A stretch of 64,000 bases of DNA from Polyodon spathula. Its lineage: Eukaryota; Chordata; Actinopteri; Acipenseriformes; Polyodontidae. Below the pieces are notes generated by a model, which searched no databases, was not told where the DNA came from, and saw nothing but the letters and a program-made list of their open reading frames with translations. Below, piece by piece: positions 14,847 through 27,910 of the stretch (positions are counted from its first letter, which is position 1; the number at the start of each line of letters is the position of its first letter). The translations under genes were made by a program, and so were the position numbers. The stretch spans positions 13,055,193 through 13,119,192 of the forward strand of contig NC_054534.1 in assembly GCF_017654505.1 (NCBI RefSeq), in the 5' to 3' direction.

Positions 14847-17319
14847 CAACACCAGTCATAGTATCCTGGATCCTGGAAATTGAATTACGAAATACAAAAT
14901 GAAACTTTGTAAATTCAATGACAGATGTTGATCATAAGTCTTTTGAAGATACTGAGAAAGGCGTATAGTCTAAATCAATGGTTCTCAAGCCCCCCCCCCA
15001 ACCTAGAACAAACCCACAGTGTGATATCATATAAAATTACTGTACATATTGCATAGGAACGCTAAATGAAGCAGGGGCAAGATCCACAGGTTTCAAGAAT
15101 AAAGAAAAATAATACTTTTAGCCGATCTTAAAATGTACTTTTATTCTGACCAAACATCTCAACTGTAAAATAAATAACCAGATTGTTTTTTTTTATTCAC
15201 AATTTGAATATTTAATGAAATGTGTTTTTAGCAAATAAATAAATATATATAATTTAAAAAAACTTAATTGAGTTATAGTTTTATATTACTTTTTGCTTCA
15301 AAAATAACTTTCCTACCAGACCTCACTGCTTCAAAATGCATCATTAAGTTTGCAATGCATTTTTCGATAGTAAAGGTTTATATGAGCTGTACTATCTATT
15401 TGTGATTAGGGTTCAGTAAATAACAATTCAGCAGGGTAGCACTGCAGATGATAATTTATATTTCCCAGTGTTTAGAAATTAAACTTTACCTACCACCCTT
15501 TGTAAACAGGGTAGTAAGGTAAAGTTAAAAACTATGATTGAATGATAATAGATAATAACAAAGAACACAGTATATTATATTAATTACGCTAATGGTATGT
15601 CATATTAAATAGTGTTATTATTAAAACTGTGATTTATGGCAACATTAGCAAAAAAATTTTTACACGTAAAATGTAGCTTTTAATAAAGATTCTGACAAAA
15701 TGTTTAAGTTTAAAGCAGTTTGCTATAATTTACAATTTTATGGTAACAAGTTTAAAACAAAGACTGCGATCAGCCACAGATAGATATACAGGGTGGTCAA
15801 CGTTAACATTTCACAGAGAGAAAATGCCAACTGGCGCCGTGAACTCTCCCTTTTAAGTTCTGAGATTTGCGTATGCGCAGGAAGGAGAAATCCTTTTCTT
15901 TAGACTCTATCTGCTTGTAGACTCCTCTGATTTGTAAATAACATATGTTTCTTTAACTTCCACTTTCAAAGTCTCTCTTCAGGTGTATGCAAACATTTCA
16001 GAGACACGTGTTACTGTCTGAAAAATGTGCGTCTTACCTTTCACTGACAATAGGATGCAGTTCTGGCAGCTGGAAGTACTATGCAAACAAACTGAGTTTG
16101 CCAATGATAGTGGCAATAATGATAACATTATCCAAGGATTGTGGAAAATTGAGAAAGAAAACCTGAACATTTTAAAATGTTTTTTTTTTACCGGCGCTAA
16201 CACTTTATACACAACTATATACCAATACAAACAAGCATCTGGACACTTAAACATGGTGGGAGGTCTGGCTTCATATTACATCCTTTACTGTTAAGGATTG
16301 AGTGCATATGCGCTGCAATGTAATGGTAAGGATCTTAAGGTTATGTAAATATTTTTTGTATTTTTAAAGTATTTCTAAATGGAATGTTTTAAAGCTGTTG
16401 CTTAAACCTGAATGTACCTGTCACCAAAGAGACTGAACACTGCTTACAGAAGATGCCACCCTCCCCATCTGATTTGAAATAAATGGTTAGGAGCTTACTG
16501 GCTGGTAAAAGCAGGAGACCACTTAGTACAGGTTTTACTGTCAAAGTCCCTCCAGCAATGCTCACTCAAGAAAAACCTTCAACCTCCTCTGCCCTTTGAG
16601 CTGAACTACCGTGAACAGTCTCTTAAAGAACTACCTGAAAGATTTTACGTCAGAGTGTCAAAACTCCTATGTCCATCTATATATATATTCAGTCAGACTC
16701 AACAGGCACCACCAGCAAATAATCTTGGCAGTTCCAAACCACTGAGAAAGAACAGGGCATCAATTGAAAAGCAGTTCCAGGTGAGACTTTCCACAGTAAA
16801 CTGCAGTATAAACAAACAGCAGCATGGTGGTAGAGGCATGTACGTGTCATAATAAGGGAGACAGCATAAAAAACACACCAAGAAAAGGGTAGAAGAAAAT
16901 GTAGAACCACAATGCTTGTACGTATTTTAAGTACAGTATGACTTACTGCCCTGCCTAAAGTCTTGAGACACCAGCCCATTATAGCCATGCACTCCCCGTA
17001 TTTACTAAATATCTTGGGATCCCTGAATAGATAACAGTCCCCTCTTTAGAAATAAGCAACACTTCAATTTTTAATATTTCAGAAAATATTTTTATGGCCA
17101 AGATGCTAAAATGTGAAACCAGAACATCCTCATACTTGCACAGTACCAGAAAGGGATAGCTTATAACAGGTCAAATTTAAGATAGAGTTTGAATGTAAGC
17201 ACACATGTAAGACTGAGAAAGAGTGAATGCAATGAGGTGTGAATGTGAGGGTTCATGGGCTTCCGATCAACACAGGGCGCCAGCTTTGAAATCTAACAAG
17301 CCTTTACATTAATGGTGGT

Positions 17320-17344
17320 GGGGGGGGGGGGGGGGGGGGGGGGG
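17320..17344. repeat. Poly-G homopolymer
   Basis: An almost uninterrupted G run of about 25 nt preceded by GGTGGTGG. Confidence 0.9.
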
Positions 17345-19935
17345 CATTACCTGCATATATATATGCAAAGAGTACAACACCTTAACCGAGAGTATAAAGG
17401 GTGGCTTCAAATGTGATTTTATTTATTATTATATTTACTTAGCTCAAGAACTCAGTGTTATGCTTGGCAGTCTTTAACAACCTACTATCAACATACCCCT
17501 TAAATAAAGACATCACAATTGCATGCTAACCAGTTATAATGCTGATGTTAATCTTTGAAGCCAAAGTTAAGACTCCTGCCTGCAATCTGTGCATTCTTCT
17601 GCTAAATGTTTTGCTCGCATGAATGGCTCTATGAAAAAGGTTAGGTAATGATAAGGCAGGAACAATAGGTCATGAAGCAGAAATACAGGGCTAAGTTAAA
17701 GTGCAAGTAGCAGGTTCCGAAAAATATAACGTTACATGTCCCCACATGTTGCAAATAACGTACCTCTATTTTTAAAAAACTTTTTACACTTATAACTTTA
17801 AAGTCTGTTCCAAAGCTCTTTTCAAAGTGTCCACTCTAGTGTGCTAATAGCATAAAGATTATTGCCCACATTGTAAACAGGGAACACAACAATAACGATT
17901 CATGATGTGGTACAGAACAGAAAAGCTAAAGCACTTGTTATGATTTTTTTATTGTTTTTTATTGCTTTTCCTGCAGTAATTTAGAGGACAGATCTTAAAC
18001 CCCAGGGCACTAGAGCGGCCATTTTGAAAAGAGGTTTGAAACAGACTTTAAAGTTACAAGTGTAAAAAGTTGTCAGGATGTTAACAATTAAAAGAAAAAT
18101 TACAGGTACATTATTTAAACAATTGTAGCAACCTGTTGAGACATAGACATTATATTTTTCGGAATCCTGCTCGCTACTTACTCTTTAAGAAAAGAAGAAA
18201 AATAAAGCAAAAGAGATACTGTTTTTAGGTTCAGTGTCACAGACAGACTATTGAGCTCTGCATCAACAATACAAATATAACATTAAGTTCAATAAGGACA
18301 GCCTATCAAGGACTAACTGTGTACAGAAGAGAAGGTAGATTGCAAAGGACTTCAGTCCAGGGCATTGGCTGTAGTGTGACTGCATGTTAACCTACACTTT
18401 TCATCCAGGGACCAATCAGTAAGGAGCCACTCAAACAGGGGTTATAGGAAGCAAAATAATTTCATGCACTTTTGCTGCTGTATATAGGGCTCACATGTGT
18501 AGTTTTGAAAGAAACACACAATCTAGCAAACCTGAATTGTCATTAAAAAATATGTATACTCCATGTGTGGGTGTACTCATCTATCAGATTTCAATTGCCA
18601 CCTTGTAGCAGTGGCATCACAAGAACAGCTTTGCCAAGCTCCTTACAACAATGGCAATTAGTGCTTAAAGACGAAAAACAACTCCGGACTTCCTCTCTTA
18701 GTGCTAAGTCTTCCTTTACTCACTAAATTGTTTTGCATCAGAACCATTGTGTATTCTCTATCTTGTACTTTACTAAGTTAAGTGTTTGTATCACTTTGGT
18801 GTAAACTTCTAAAAAAGCACATACTTTTGTCTTTCACCCCATAGTAGAGATTATTCTGTTGTGACTATATTGTTCCACTGAATAAAACAGAGAAACATGC
18901 ACGCAAGCCACTGATAATGAGACAACTTGCTTATTTGCGCTAAACATTTGCAACCTATTTTGTTAGTACACTGATGGATTGCTATTGGTGTGTGCTTTTC
19001 TCCTGCAAACATATTAGATGCAGTGTGCTTTTATTAACATTAATATCATCTTTGGATTGTATGGTTGCATAAGTTAATTCTCAAAACAATGTGCTCAATT
19101 TCAATAGGAAAAAAAAAAAAAAAGTCTCATCTTAACCATGCAAAAACTCCCACAATAAAATATAGGTTGGTTTGCTGTAACCGATCAACATATGCTTTTC
19201 ACCCTGCTCCAAATATAAGCACTGTATATTATTTTTTCTGCCTAATATGTGTTTATTGATGTTCAACTATAGCATTTATTGTGAATACAATTTCTAGAAT
19301 CTATACAAAATTACTTTATCAAGCAGAGGAGGAAATTGCAAAGCAAATCTGAACAGTTCGGTCTGCTCCAACTGTTAAAATAAGAGACACCCTACACACA
19401 ACGTATTCACTTATATTATACAACAGCCACACTCTGCTCTCCCATAGTTTTCTATGGAGATCAGCTGTTCTGTTACTACTCAACAACAAAACGACAAATA
19501 AATCACGGCTGAGAGATAACACTAATTAATGGCGTCTGCTCTAAAATCATTGCTTACTGATAAAAATGCTTCACATGGACACAGGAGCCCTTCAGTGAAA
19601 TACAAAGATTATTTCAGATAAACTAAAGTAAATAAGCAAATTTATTCTGTTATCCCTTAAATAAATCACATATATTGATGCCAGGAGCTACTGTTAAACA
19701 TAAAAAAGTGTTTTGTTTTCAGAATTATGGGAAGGTAATCTCATTATTTAGCAATGACAGATTGCCTGCTATATATGTATGTCATTTTTTTCTTTAAACT
19801 ATCTAATTACTTATGCCGGGAAAGTCATCTCAGATGGCAAAAACATTTTTTGTGTTGTGTGTTACCTAAAGTGGTCTAATGGATTTTCAATGCATGCTGA
19901 ATGACAGCAAAGGGCAAAGAAGAACAAAGGGTATC

Positions 19936-21385
19936 AAAGCAGGTACAGTCACAGACTAAAGTACTGGCACCCTATGCTTATTATGCCATAATTCAGGGGA
20001 ACAGATTAAGACAAGAATTTAATAAACTTTTACCACTTTTTAATAAAACAAAAAGCAAAATAAACAATTTCTACTAATTTTAGCAAATAATCTTTATTAT
20101 AAAACAATACAACTAATTGAAAGTATTCGTTCATGACAAAAATATTGGCATCCCTGCTTCTAGTATTTATTTTTATTATGGTTTTCACAAGTTTATGATA
20201 ATTATTAACCAGTATATTCCATCTGCTTGGTTAAATGTGGGCCCATTCTGCCTTGCATATTTATTTCAGGTAAAATAGATTGGATACACACTGCTTGGCC
20301 ACAGCTTTTTATCAGATCAGTGAAAAGCATTTCTATTAGATTACGATCTGGTGATTGCATAGGCCTTACCAAAACTTTTATCTTTGTTTTCTTCAAGAAT
20401 TCCAGAGTTGACTTAGCTGTATGCTTTTGGTCATTGTCTATCAGCCTACAAGCAGATGGAATGTTTTGTGTGGAATGTTTTGATATATGGCTGCATTCAT
20501 TCGATCTTCAATCACATGAATGTCTAAAACACCCCAATATCATGACGAAATCACCTCCATGATTAACTGTAGGTATAAGGGTTTCTTTATTGAAGGCTTT
20601 CCCTTTTTTATCCAAACTATGGTAAATTTTTGGGAAAGAAAGTTATATTTTAGTCTCATTGGACCAGAGAATTTAGAATGCTTCAGATTCCTGTTCATAT
20701 TTCTTGGCAAATTTTAGATGGTTTGTTTTATGAATTTTCTTTAACCATTTAAAGGTACAAGAGTGGTATATGTCCCATAAAGACAATTAAGTTAGCTTTC
20801 TTATTTTTGCAATGAGGTGCACAAAACAGGGTGTAAAATGTATTGACAGACTGGATCTGGTCGTGATACTTGAGTTGCTCTCAAGTGTATTTTAAAAAGA
20901 AACCGTTTGAACAACCACTCATTTTCTTGGTACATTAAGGGGTTAAAAGTAGTTTGCAGAGAGGTCTACCTGTATACATCTCTTCTGTGTTCAGGTGCCT
21001 TTGTACAGTTTTTTTGTGCACTAGTATACCTGATACTTCTAAATCTTTCCTTAAGTCACTATTTGTTAATCTTGGATTTTCTTTAGCTGCTCGGACTATT
21101 CTCCTACCTGCTGTACCCATAATATTCATTAGACATCGACTTTCTAGCATTTCAGTGGTACTTCTTAATTATTGCTGATTGTGGATTTTGGTATTCCGTA
21201 TTACATCTGCTGTGTTTCCAAAACATTTCTTCTTCTACATTTTTTTTTCTTTTTTTTCTGGCTATTCTATATTGCAGCTTAGTTATTGTGTACTGTTTTT
21301 TAATCAATTCATATTTTTTTGTAATTAGTTATATTACATTTTTAGACTTTTAATGTAAAGGTGCCAATGCAATTGCTTCCTTTTT
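19936..21385 (-). mobile_element. Degenerate Tc1-like transposon (second family)
   Basis: The left end reads AAAGTACTGGCACCCTATG, and the reverse complement of the right end reads GCATTGGCACCTTTAC, so diverged inverted repeats share a TGGCACC core. Between them, on the minus strand, are pieces of a Tc1 transposase: an N-terminal DNA-binding part (about 21,150-20,935; RRIVRAAKENPRLTNSDLRK, then VHKKTVQRHL) and a C-terminal part (about 20,396-20,205; [10 protein letters not shown] in place of the usual SPDLNPIEN). The open frames between them are shadows. The right end runs into a poly-T tract at 21,380-21,406. The element is inactive, and it is more diverged from the elements at 44,600 and 55,192 than they are from each other. 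Confidence 0.82.
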
Positions 21386-23200
21386 TTTTTTTTTTTTTTT
21401 TTTTTTAAGTTAAAGCTAAACGACCAAAAATTTGATCTTTTGATAAGGTTGATGCCAAAAACACAATCAGCTTAGAAGTGTTTGCAGAAGAGAGACAATT
21501 TACAGCCAAACTCCTATGATGCAATTTAGAGCCAAGCTCCTGTTCGATTTTTGCATAGTCTTTCACTGGCTGGAACAGTAAGTAGTCCCTACTTTGAACT
21601 AGCTGCATGGATAAAAGCGATGTGCACTCAAGTGTTTACCTTCTGGATGTAAATGCAATCAGTTTGAATTCCAGTGACACCAGATAAGCTTAAATTCTCC
21701 CTGTACAAGTAGCTTTCCTTTTAAGATGATCAACTTCAGCACTCTCATTCATTTGGATTTTCTTAATACGGATGACAATCGATTTCAGGTTAAAATAATT
21801 CAGAACTCAGCTCCGTAGTACTGTAGTTCACTCGTCACAGAGTACTCATGCCATTGGGTTACCTGTATATCAGGTTTCTGAAATTCAGTCTTAAGGCATG
21901 AGCACTTTTTCTTGCTTCCTACTTACCAAATCTACTTTAATCAAAAGTACAAGGTGGTAAGGGTTTGTGATTGGTACTGTCTCCAGATAGTACTTACTTC
22001 CTTTGAATTGGTTACAGGCTTACTTCCTTTGAGCTGCTGTGCGGCACCTTGAGATGCTTTTGGTGTGAATGGCGCTTTCTAAATAAAATTTGATTTTATT
22101 TCATACAACATAAATGTAACCACATTTGAATGTACACAGTAAGTCATAGCTTGGGGTATAGCTGGTTTAAAACAGTTAAGATAGTGTACAGCCTTCTGGA
22201 CAGGTAAAACGTTTTTAGACTGATTTGCAATAACTTGTTTGCGAATAAAAAAAAAACAAATAGTTTGATTGAAATATATTAAATAAGAATATTGCTATTT
22301 AAAGTAAATGAAGATCCTCAACTGGATATGCAAGTGATCAGGATTTTACCTGTGCCTCTGTTATGCAATCAGATACTGAGAAAATAGTAGTACTAAAATG
22401 AAACTAAAAAAAACAATGGGAAGTATTTTTCAATTTCCTCATGTTAGATATTGGGAAGAACAAAGATGGTACAATAGTGTACATTTTGACATCATATATG
22501 GAATTTGTGCTTTACACAAACAGTACACAAAACTTACATTCTTATCAGATACACTTTCCAAACAAATATATAATTATCAGCATAGGCTCAGGTTCCAATG
22601 AAAAATTCTGTTCCTGAGGATCATTATTTCTATTACAAGACAAAAAGCTCTGAAGAAGGCACCAGAGTACACTGGCAGCAAGTCAGACCCATTCTCTCCC
22701 AGCAGCAGCTCAACACTTTACTCGTTGGGATTCAGAGAGATCAAAAAGGGATAATCGTCTCTAAAACCAAAGGGCTGTCAGTGATGCCGTTATCAAGTGA
22801 AGGCTCTGACTGCAGCACCTATGTAAATCAATATTTACCACTAACGGGCGGCAGGATGAAAACACTGCCCTCAAGGGTTTGTGAGTTAAAGAGACATGAA
22901 TCAAACGCAACCCATTGCAGCCTTCCTCTGAGGTAGCACTGCAGCTAGAAAGATAACCACTGATACACATTAACTATATTTTCAAATTACTGGATGATAA
23001 ACTTCTCTTACCCTGAGGAAGTCTAGATTACTTTCCACAAGTTTTTACAAAGGAGGATACGGACAACATGTCCCACATGTCGACCTGTTCCTATCCAGTT
23101 TTAAATAACTTTAGCATAAGAGGCAGAAGTGTTAAAGGGACTAGGAGCTCTTAAAATAAACAAATCCCCTGGATTTAAAAGGCATGTAATATGCAGATAG
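21386..23200. other. Gene-free stretch with a LINE-like 3' tail
   Basis: No supported exon. At about 22,040-22,105 there is a sequence of the type that ends many fish LINEs: CACCTTGAGATGCTTTTGG, then GGCGCTTTCTAAATAAA. The 112-codon frame at 22,598-22,936 lacks splice sites and recognisable similarity. Confidence 0.45.
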
Positions 23201-23204
23201 GCTT

Positions 23205-23550
23205 AAAGCATTTAATCTTTTCAGTCTTAAACAAAGAAGACTACACAGCGATCTAATTCAAGCATTCAAAATTCTAAAAGGTATTCACAATGTCGACCCA
23301 GAAACAAGGACCAGGGGTCACAAATGCAGATTAGATAAAGGGGCATTCAGAACAGAAAATAGGAGGCACTTTTACACAGAGATTTCTGGGAGTCTAGAAC
23401 CAACTACCCAGTAATGTTATTGAAGCTGACACCCTGGGATCCTTCAAGAAGCTGCTTGATAAGCATCTGGGATCAATAAGCTACTTACAACCAAACAAGC
23501 AAGATGGGCCGAATGGCCTCCTCTCACTTGTAAAGTTCTTATGTTCTAAA
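23205..23550 (+). mobile_element. 3' end of a LINE (CR1/L2-like)
   Basis: Translation in changing frames gives the C-terminal signature of a non-LTR retrotransposon polyprotein: QRRLHSDLIQAFKILKG, then VDPETRTRGHKCRL, then RTENRRHFYT. A characteristic 3' tail follows (GATGGGCCGAATGGCCTCCT, then TTCTTATGTTCT). A frameshift and stops lie after the FYT block, and no upstream reverse transcriptase is present. This is a dead 5'-truncated copy. CR1 or L2 clade is my best guess from the motif order. Confidence 0.75.
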
Positions 23551-24855
23551 TATGAAGGAGTAGAGTATTGATGTGGGCCCTCAATCTGAACAAGTCTTGT
23601 AGTCCTTGTATTACAAATGTGCAATCTAAAAAGAGCATTGACCGTACTGGCTCCACAGACCTACAGTATGCAGCCAGACACACTGTTACCTATCTAATCA
23701 CACTGCACATCTTGTTTCCAGACCATGGACACCAGATCAAAATGCAATGGAAACGTATGCCAGGCCAAGTTAGTCTTTACTATTGCATTTCAAAATGTTG
23801 TTTAATTATTGTATTTTCTTATTGAGAAAGTGAACTAGGAGTAATGACCTGGGTAAAAGCAGAAACTAGGGTTACTGATAACTCCCGTTTTAATCATCTG
23901 CAGACAGTATATAGCACTGTACTCTTGAACTCCTCTTTTGTGTAACTTAAAATGACATTGCACTAGTACATTGTTTTGTGTTCATTGTGGTGTTGTGATG
24001 CAGTAGTTCAACAATCATCACGCACACAGCGTGAGTCGCTGGACCCCTGCATTAAACACCTTTCCACACATATTGTAAAATGCACTTTGCACATGCATTG
24101 TTGCTGATGTGCAGAGGTCCTGTTTTGAAACATTTGAAAGGCTACCTTCCTGAACTGATCTTATGTAAATCACACACACTGCCATGAGTTAGAAAACAAT
24201 TGAGAAACGATACATTTCAAAGTGTAAACTGTTGCTTGTACTGTTGCAATTGTTATATTTTGTTTGTCTGCCTGTGATTAGTAAATATTTTCTTTTTTTA
24301 GCTTCCTCTGAACCAACCTCTGGCAACTTTAAATCTTTCACTTAAAATAAATTTAAAAAAAGTTACAGTACTACTTATGGAAATAAGGAAGAACTTCTTT
24401 ACATTAACTTAAAGATGCAGGGCATGTGATAGAAAGAAAAATTGAATCAAAGCAATTGGGCAACACACAGAACACTTTACAAAGGCAAGAACTGACACAT
24501 CATTATTTAAAAGTTACACCAATTCAAGTATTTAATGCTTTACTGATAAATACGTAATGTAGAGCTATACAACGATGTGTTATTCTCATTTGTGCCGTGA
24601 ATGCAAACCAAAATGGGTGTGTATATATATATATAGTAGCGATCTAGGTTAACAGAGGCAGGTGCATCACACAGGGCAAGGTAATCCACACACAGGCAGA
24701 GGGTGGGTGCGAACCCAGGACCTCTCACACTAAAGCATAGTGCCGATACTGCAGTACAAAAGAGCCATTGCAAGAAGCGCATATATCGGGCTTATGTCTT
24801 TGTATGTGATTACGTCACCTGCCAGCCCTGTTGCTGCCTTCCCCTGTGCACGTGA

Positions 24856-24926
<71 letters not shown>

Positions 24927-25340
24927 TACCACACTACTTTCCCCCTCTCATTCCATTGCCAGAGTAAAAAACTGACCACATCCAATTTGCCTGTTACTGA
25001 AACTGGACCATAATTGATACAGTTTTACAAGGTAACAGAAATTACCTCCGTTCTCTGCAGTTTTAAAAATGTTCCAACTTTTTAAAAGGATGCTGGCTTG
25101 CTATGATGTAGCCAAACAAAGATTTATTATTTTGACAGGATTGGAGCCAATAGCGAAGCGAAGCAGAGTTTATTTGTAGTTGTCCTGTAAAGCCGGCCCA
25201 TCACAGATTTCTAAGCTGTGGCTTGTGTGTACTGTCAAATTCTCTTAATCAGTGCTCCAGTATTCTACAAGCCTGGTTCAGGTGCCATATGAACAAGCAC
25301 CACTGCCCCTTACAGCCTCCCACCCGTAGCCCTCAGAAAG
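23551..25340. other. Gene-free stretch with a long CA repeat
   Basis: No supported exon. It holds a (CA)n tract at 24,858-24,926. The dipeptide-repeat frames through it are artefacts. Confidence 0.5.
24858..24926. repeat. (CA)n microsatellite
   Basis: About 68 bp of perfect CA repeat. Confidence 0.97.
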
Positions 25341-25344
25341 GTAC

Positions 25345-25467
25345 CTTTCTCTGGATCTCCTGCTTGGCATACTCCAGCAGCATTGGCACGCCTTTATCCC
25401 GCTAGTATTCTCGCTGGCAGTGGTCCACTAGTCTTAGCTCATTGGGAAGAAAATTACTGGCCCACAC
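25345..25467 (-). pseudogene. Unidentified exon-like coding block with one in-frame stop
   Basis: On the minus strand a pyrimidine-rich acceptor (ATTTTTATCTTGTAG) is followed by 123 nt, exactly 41 codons, and then a donor (AAAG/GTACC). The frame reads VWASNFLPNELRLVDHCQRE, then Y, a stop (TAG), then RDKGVPMLLEYAKQEIQRK. The charged, amphipathic composition and 0-0 phase look like a real internal exon. The stop is one C-to-T change from CAG (Gln). I do not recognise the protein family. No partner exon was found nearby, so it may be a relic of a lost gene, a misread exon of a gene extending outside the window, or a sequencing error in a live exon. Function is unknown. Confidence 0.45.
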
Positions 25468-25469
25468 CT

Positions 25470-26310
25470 ACAAGATAAAAATAGATAATAGCCCATTCAG
25501 TCCGGTATGGGTTCAGTTAGAGGTTTGAGGTTTGGCAGGAATGCAGGCCGCATCATTGTACGGTCGAAAATAAAGACATGCACTATTTAATTTCTTCTTT
25601 CATTCATATGGTAATGTAACCCCTTAAAACAAATAATTATATATCCTTGTCTGAGCGCAAGGATTTGGCTTATATTTATATAAATATAGATTTTGTGTGA
25701 CTTAGTTTGTACTATTGCCCTCTAAACTGTTCTGTGGTTCCTAGGCAAATGGAAGTCAGCAGTAGACCGTGAAGTTAATGAGAAGCAGTCCTATTAACCC
25801 TTTCAGCGATGAGCTTCTATGATTTTATACAGCGTCTTCCAATGTGCCAATCATAATAAATCTCAGTATGATTTATGTTGATACAAACAAGTATGTCAGC
25901 AACATACATAGCCTCTTTCAAAATTACAAATATTAGTATGATGAAAATGAATAGTATAGAATATGAATTAGCAATTAAATGTTTTATCACAATTTGATAA
26001 GCAATCCTCAAGATTAATGCAAGAATGTAGTGTGACATACAGATGGATGGGCAGTCAGACAAGCTCCTATATCTCCAGAATCTGATATTCTCATTACTGT
26101 ATGTTAAATAGTGTTAATACCAAGATTCATGACAATTGAGTAAGCTGTTCTCAAGATATATGCACAAATGTAAGTGTGATAAAGATGGAGCGATGTATAA
26201 TACGGCAGAATCATAAGTACGACAGTCTCCATCTCCACTATATTTTCTTATGAAACAGCCGAGTGCTTTCTAACCAGCAGATCTCCCCTCCTTTCGAAGG
26301 ATGATTTATT
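25470..26310. other. Gene-free stretch
   Basis: AT-rich DNA. The 81-codon minus-strand frame at 25,817-26,062 has low complexity and no splice support. About 25,850-26,000 and 26,090-26,200 share motifs (AATTTGATAAGC/AATTGAGTAAGC, then CTCAAGAT, then GCA(C/A)(A/G)AATGTA), suggesting a diverged tandem duplication of about 170 bp. Confidence 0.4.
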
Positions 26311-26318
26311 GTCTTTGG

Positions 26319-26636
26319 CAGTGGTTCCCAAGCCTGGTCCTGGGGACCCCGTGTCTGCTGGTTTTCATTCCAACTGAGCTCTCAGTTATTTAACTAGACC
26401 AGAATTGAACTGATAATTTACTTAATTAGACCTTTTTCATAGTTTTCAGGTCTTAAACAGTTGCAGATTTCAAGTTAGCTATTACACTTTATAAATAACA
26501 TGAACTCTGCAACTGTTTAAGAGCTGACAATTAAAAGGTCTAATTTAAGCAAATTATCAGTTCAATTAAGGGTCTAGTTAAGTAATAGAGAGCTCAGTTG
26601 GATGGAAATCAGCAGACCCAGGGTTGGAAACCACTG
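26319..26636. mobile_element. 318-bp palindromic MITE, hAT-like
   Basis: The element starts CAGTGGTTCCCAAGCC and ends GGTTGGAAACCACTG, giving hAT-style inverted termini. The two halves are diverged inverted copies of each other over most of their length; for example AACTGATAATTTACTTAATT near 26,410 pairs with AAGCAAATTATCAGTTCAAT near 26,555. The 8-bp flanks GTCTTTGG and GTCTAGAG agree at 5 of 8 positions, compatible with an old 8-bp duplication. No coding capacity. Confidence 0.75.
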
Positions 26637-26639
26637 GTC

Positions 26640-27709
26640 TAGAGCAGGGGTGTTGAAGCAGAAAAAATATTCTCTAGTCATTCATACAAATATGACACTT
26701 TTAATTGCGTAACCTTACTCTGTTGGCAAGCAAATCTGTTATCTTTTGTTGCACAGTTTGCTCTACTATCACTTAACGCAATGAAAAAAAATATATATAT
26801 TTTTAAAAAATTAAAAAAGGTTCCTCCTTGGCTCCAGCACTTTACAAAGACATGTTTTGAAGGCTAATTTCAATACATACCTCTGCTGTCTGTCACATGC
26901 CCTCTTCTCACTATTACTGATTGGTTAAACTACAGAAAAGTCCTTGCATTGGCTCAGGCACTTGCCTTTCTGACTAAAGAGCAGTGAAACAGGCAAACAG
27001 GGCCGATACACCACCATGTACATAAACTAAACATTTAGCCGCCAAACTCAGGTGTTGGACTTGAAATTAATTTGTTACATTATTCATTTTCTTTGTTGTT
27101 GCTGGCCAAGTTTATTTTAGCATATTTTGGGGGAAAACAGTTTTACCAATACAGAGCTTTATTACACAACTGTTTGTACTCTATGGTGTGTGACGATAAA
27201 TCATGTACCATGCTGGAAAGCATACTTGAACAAAAGAGTCATTTAAAAATACATTTTAAATAGTGTTTACCATAAACTCTCCAGTGAAATTCAAATCCCC
27301 ATTTCCAAAAAAAGTCAAAAAAGTCAAAAAAGAAATAAATAACATTTGATAATTGTTATAAGCTTTTAGTGGCAAACATGTAATGTAATAAAAGAGTTAA
27401 AACTGAATCACTGGCAGACAGATAGGGATAAACCTCAAATGTGTGCCTGTAGCAGTAAGTCACATAATTACATTTTTATATATTCTTATATTTGCTTGCA
27501 CTGCAATTTTATACATTTAACTTATAGAAAGTCTCCTTTTTTGACAAAATAAAAGACTATGACTACACTAAAAAGGCAGCTTTTTACATTAAATTATCAG
27601 GACCTTTTTTTATGAATATAGTTCTTACAGAACTCCACACATTGTTGAAAGTGTCAGACTGAGGCAGGGAGACAAGCTGCTTTTTGGGCTTGCTTCCACA
27701 AAGGTTCTG
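26640..27709. other. Gene-free stretch
   Basis: No supported exon. The small frame at 27,072-27,263 starts a hydrophobic peptide but has no splice context or similarity that I recognise. Confidence 0.45.
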
Positions 27710-27711
27710 AT

Positions 27712-27910
27712 GATAATAATAATCTTTATATAGCACCTTTCATGTTAACCATGAATCAGTTGCAGAGTCACTTACAACATCTCACCTGAAAGACAGAGCA
27801 CAAAGAGGTTAAATGACTTACTCAGGGTTATGCAATGAGTCAAGCTGGGATTTGAACTGGGGACCCTGTGGTTACAAGCCTATTTCTTTAACCACTGGGC
27901 CACACAATCT
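27712..27910 (-). mobile_element. tRNA-derived SINE with LINE-type tail
   Basis: Read on the minus strand it begins with a tRNA-like head. An A-box-like GTGTGGCCCAGTGGTTA is followed about 40 nt later by a B-box-like CAGTTCAAATCCCAG. It ends GAAAGGTGCTATATAAAG, a 3' tail shared with L2-type LINEs such as the one ending near 60,620 (GAAAGGTGCTATATAAAATA). The shared tail suggests mobilisation by an L2-type partner. A few ATT repeats follow the tail. Confidence 0.78.

Larger units (their letters stand above)
9910..19930. other. 10-kb gene-free stretch
   Basis: I see no supportable exon. The stretch contains poly-A (10,434-10,467), GT (11,267-11,314), ATT (11,680-11,720 and 14,770-14,845), AT (11,961-12,040) and poly-G (17,320-17,344) repeats. 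A 61-codon minus-strand frame at 13,978-14,163 ends at a GTAAAA donor-like sequence, but it has no clear acceptor and no confident family match. The remainder looks like ordinary AT-rich intergenic or long-intron DNA. Confidence 0.5.

Noticed and set aside
14698..14883. Frame with a long leucine run
   Set aside because: Translation of an ATT/TTA microsatellite.
22598..22936. 112-codon frame as an exon
   Set aside because: It starts at a chance ATG, has no flanking splice sites and its composition is not clearly coding.
27848..27910. tRNA gene
   Set aside because: A- and B-box-like motifs are present, but they head a SINE with a LINE-type tail and do not fold as a complete tRNA.
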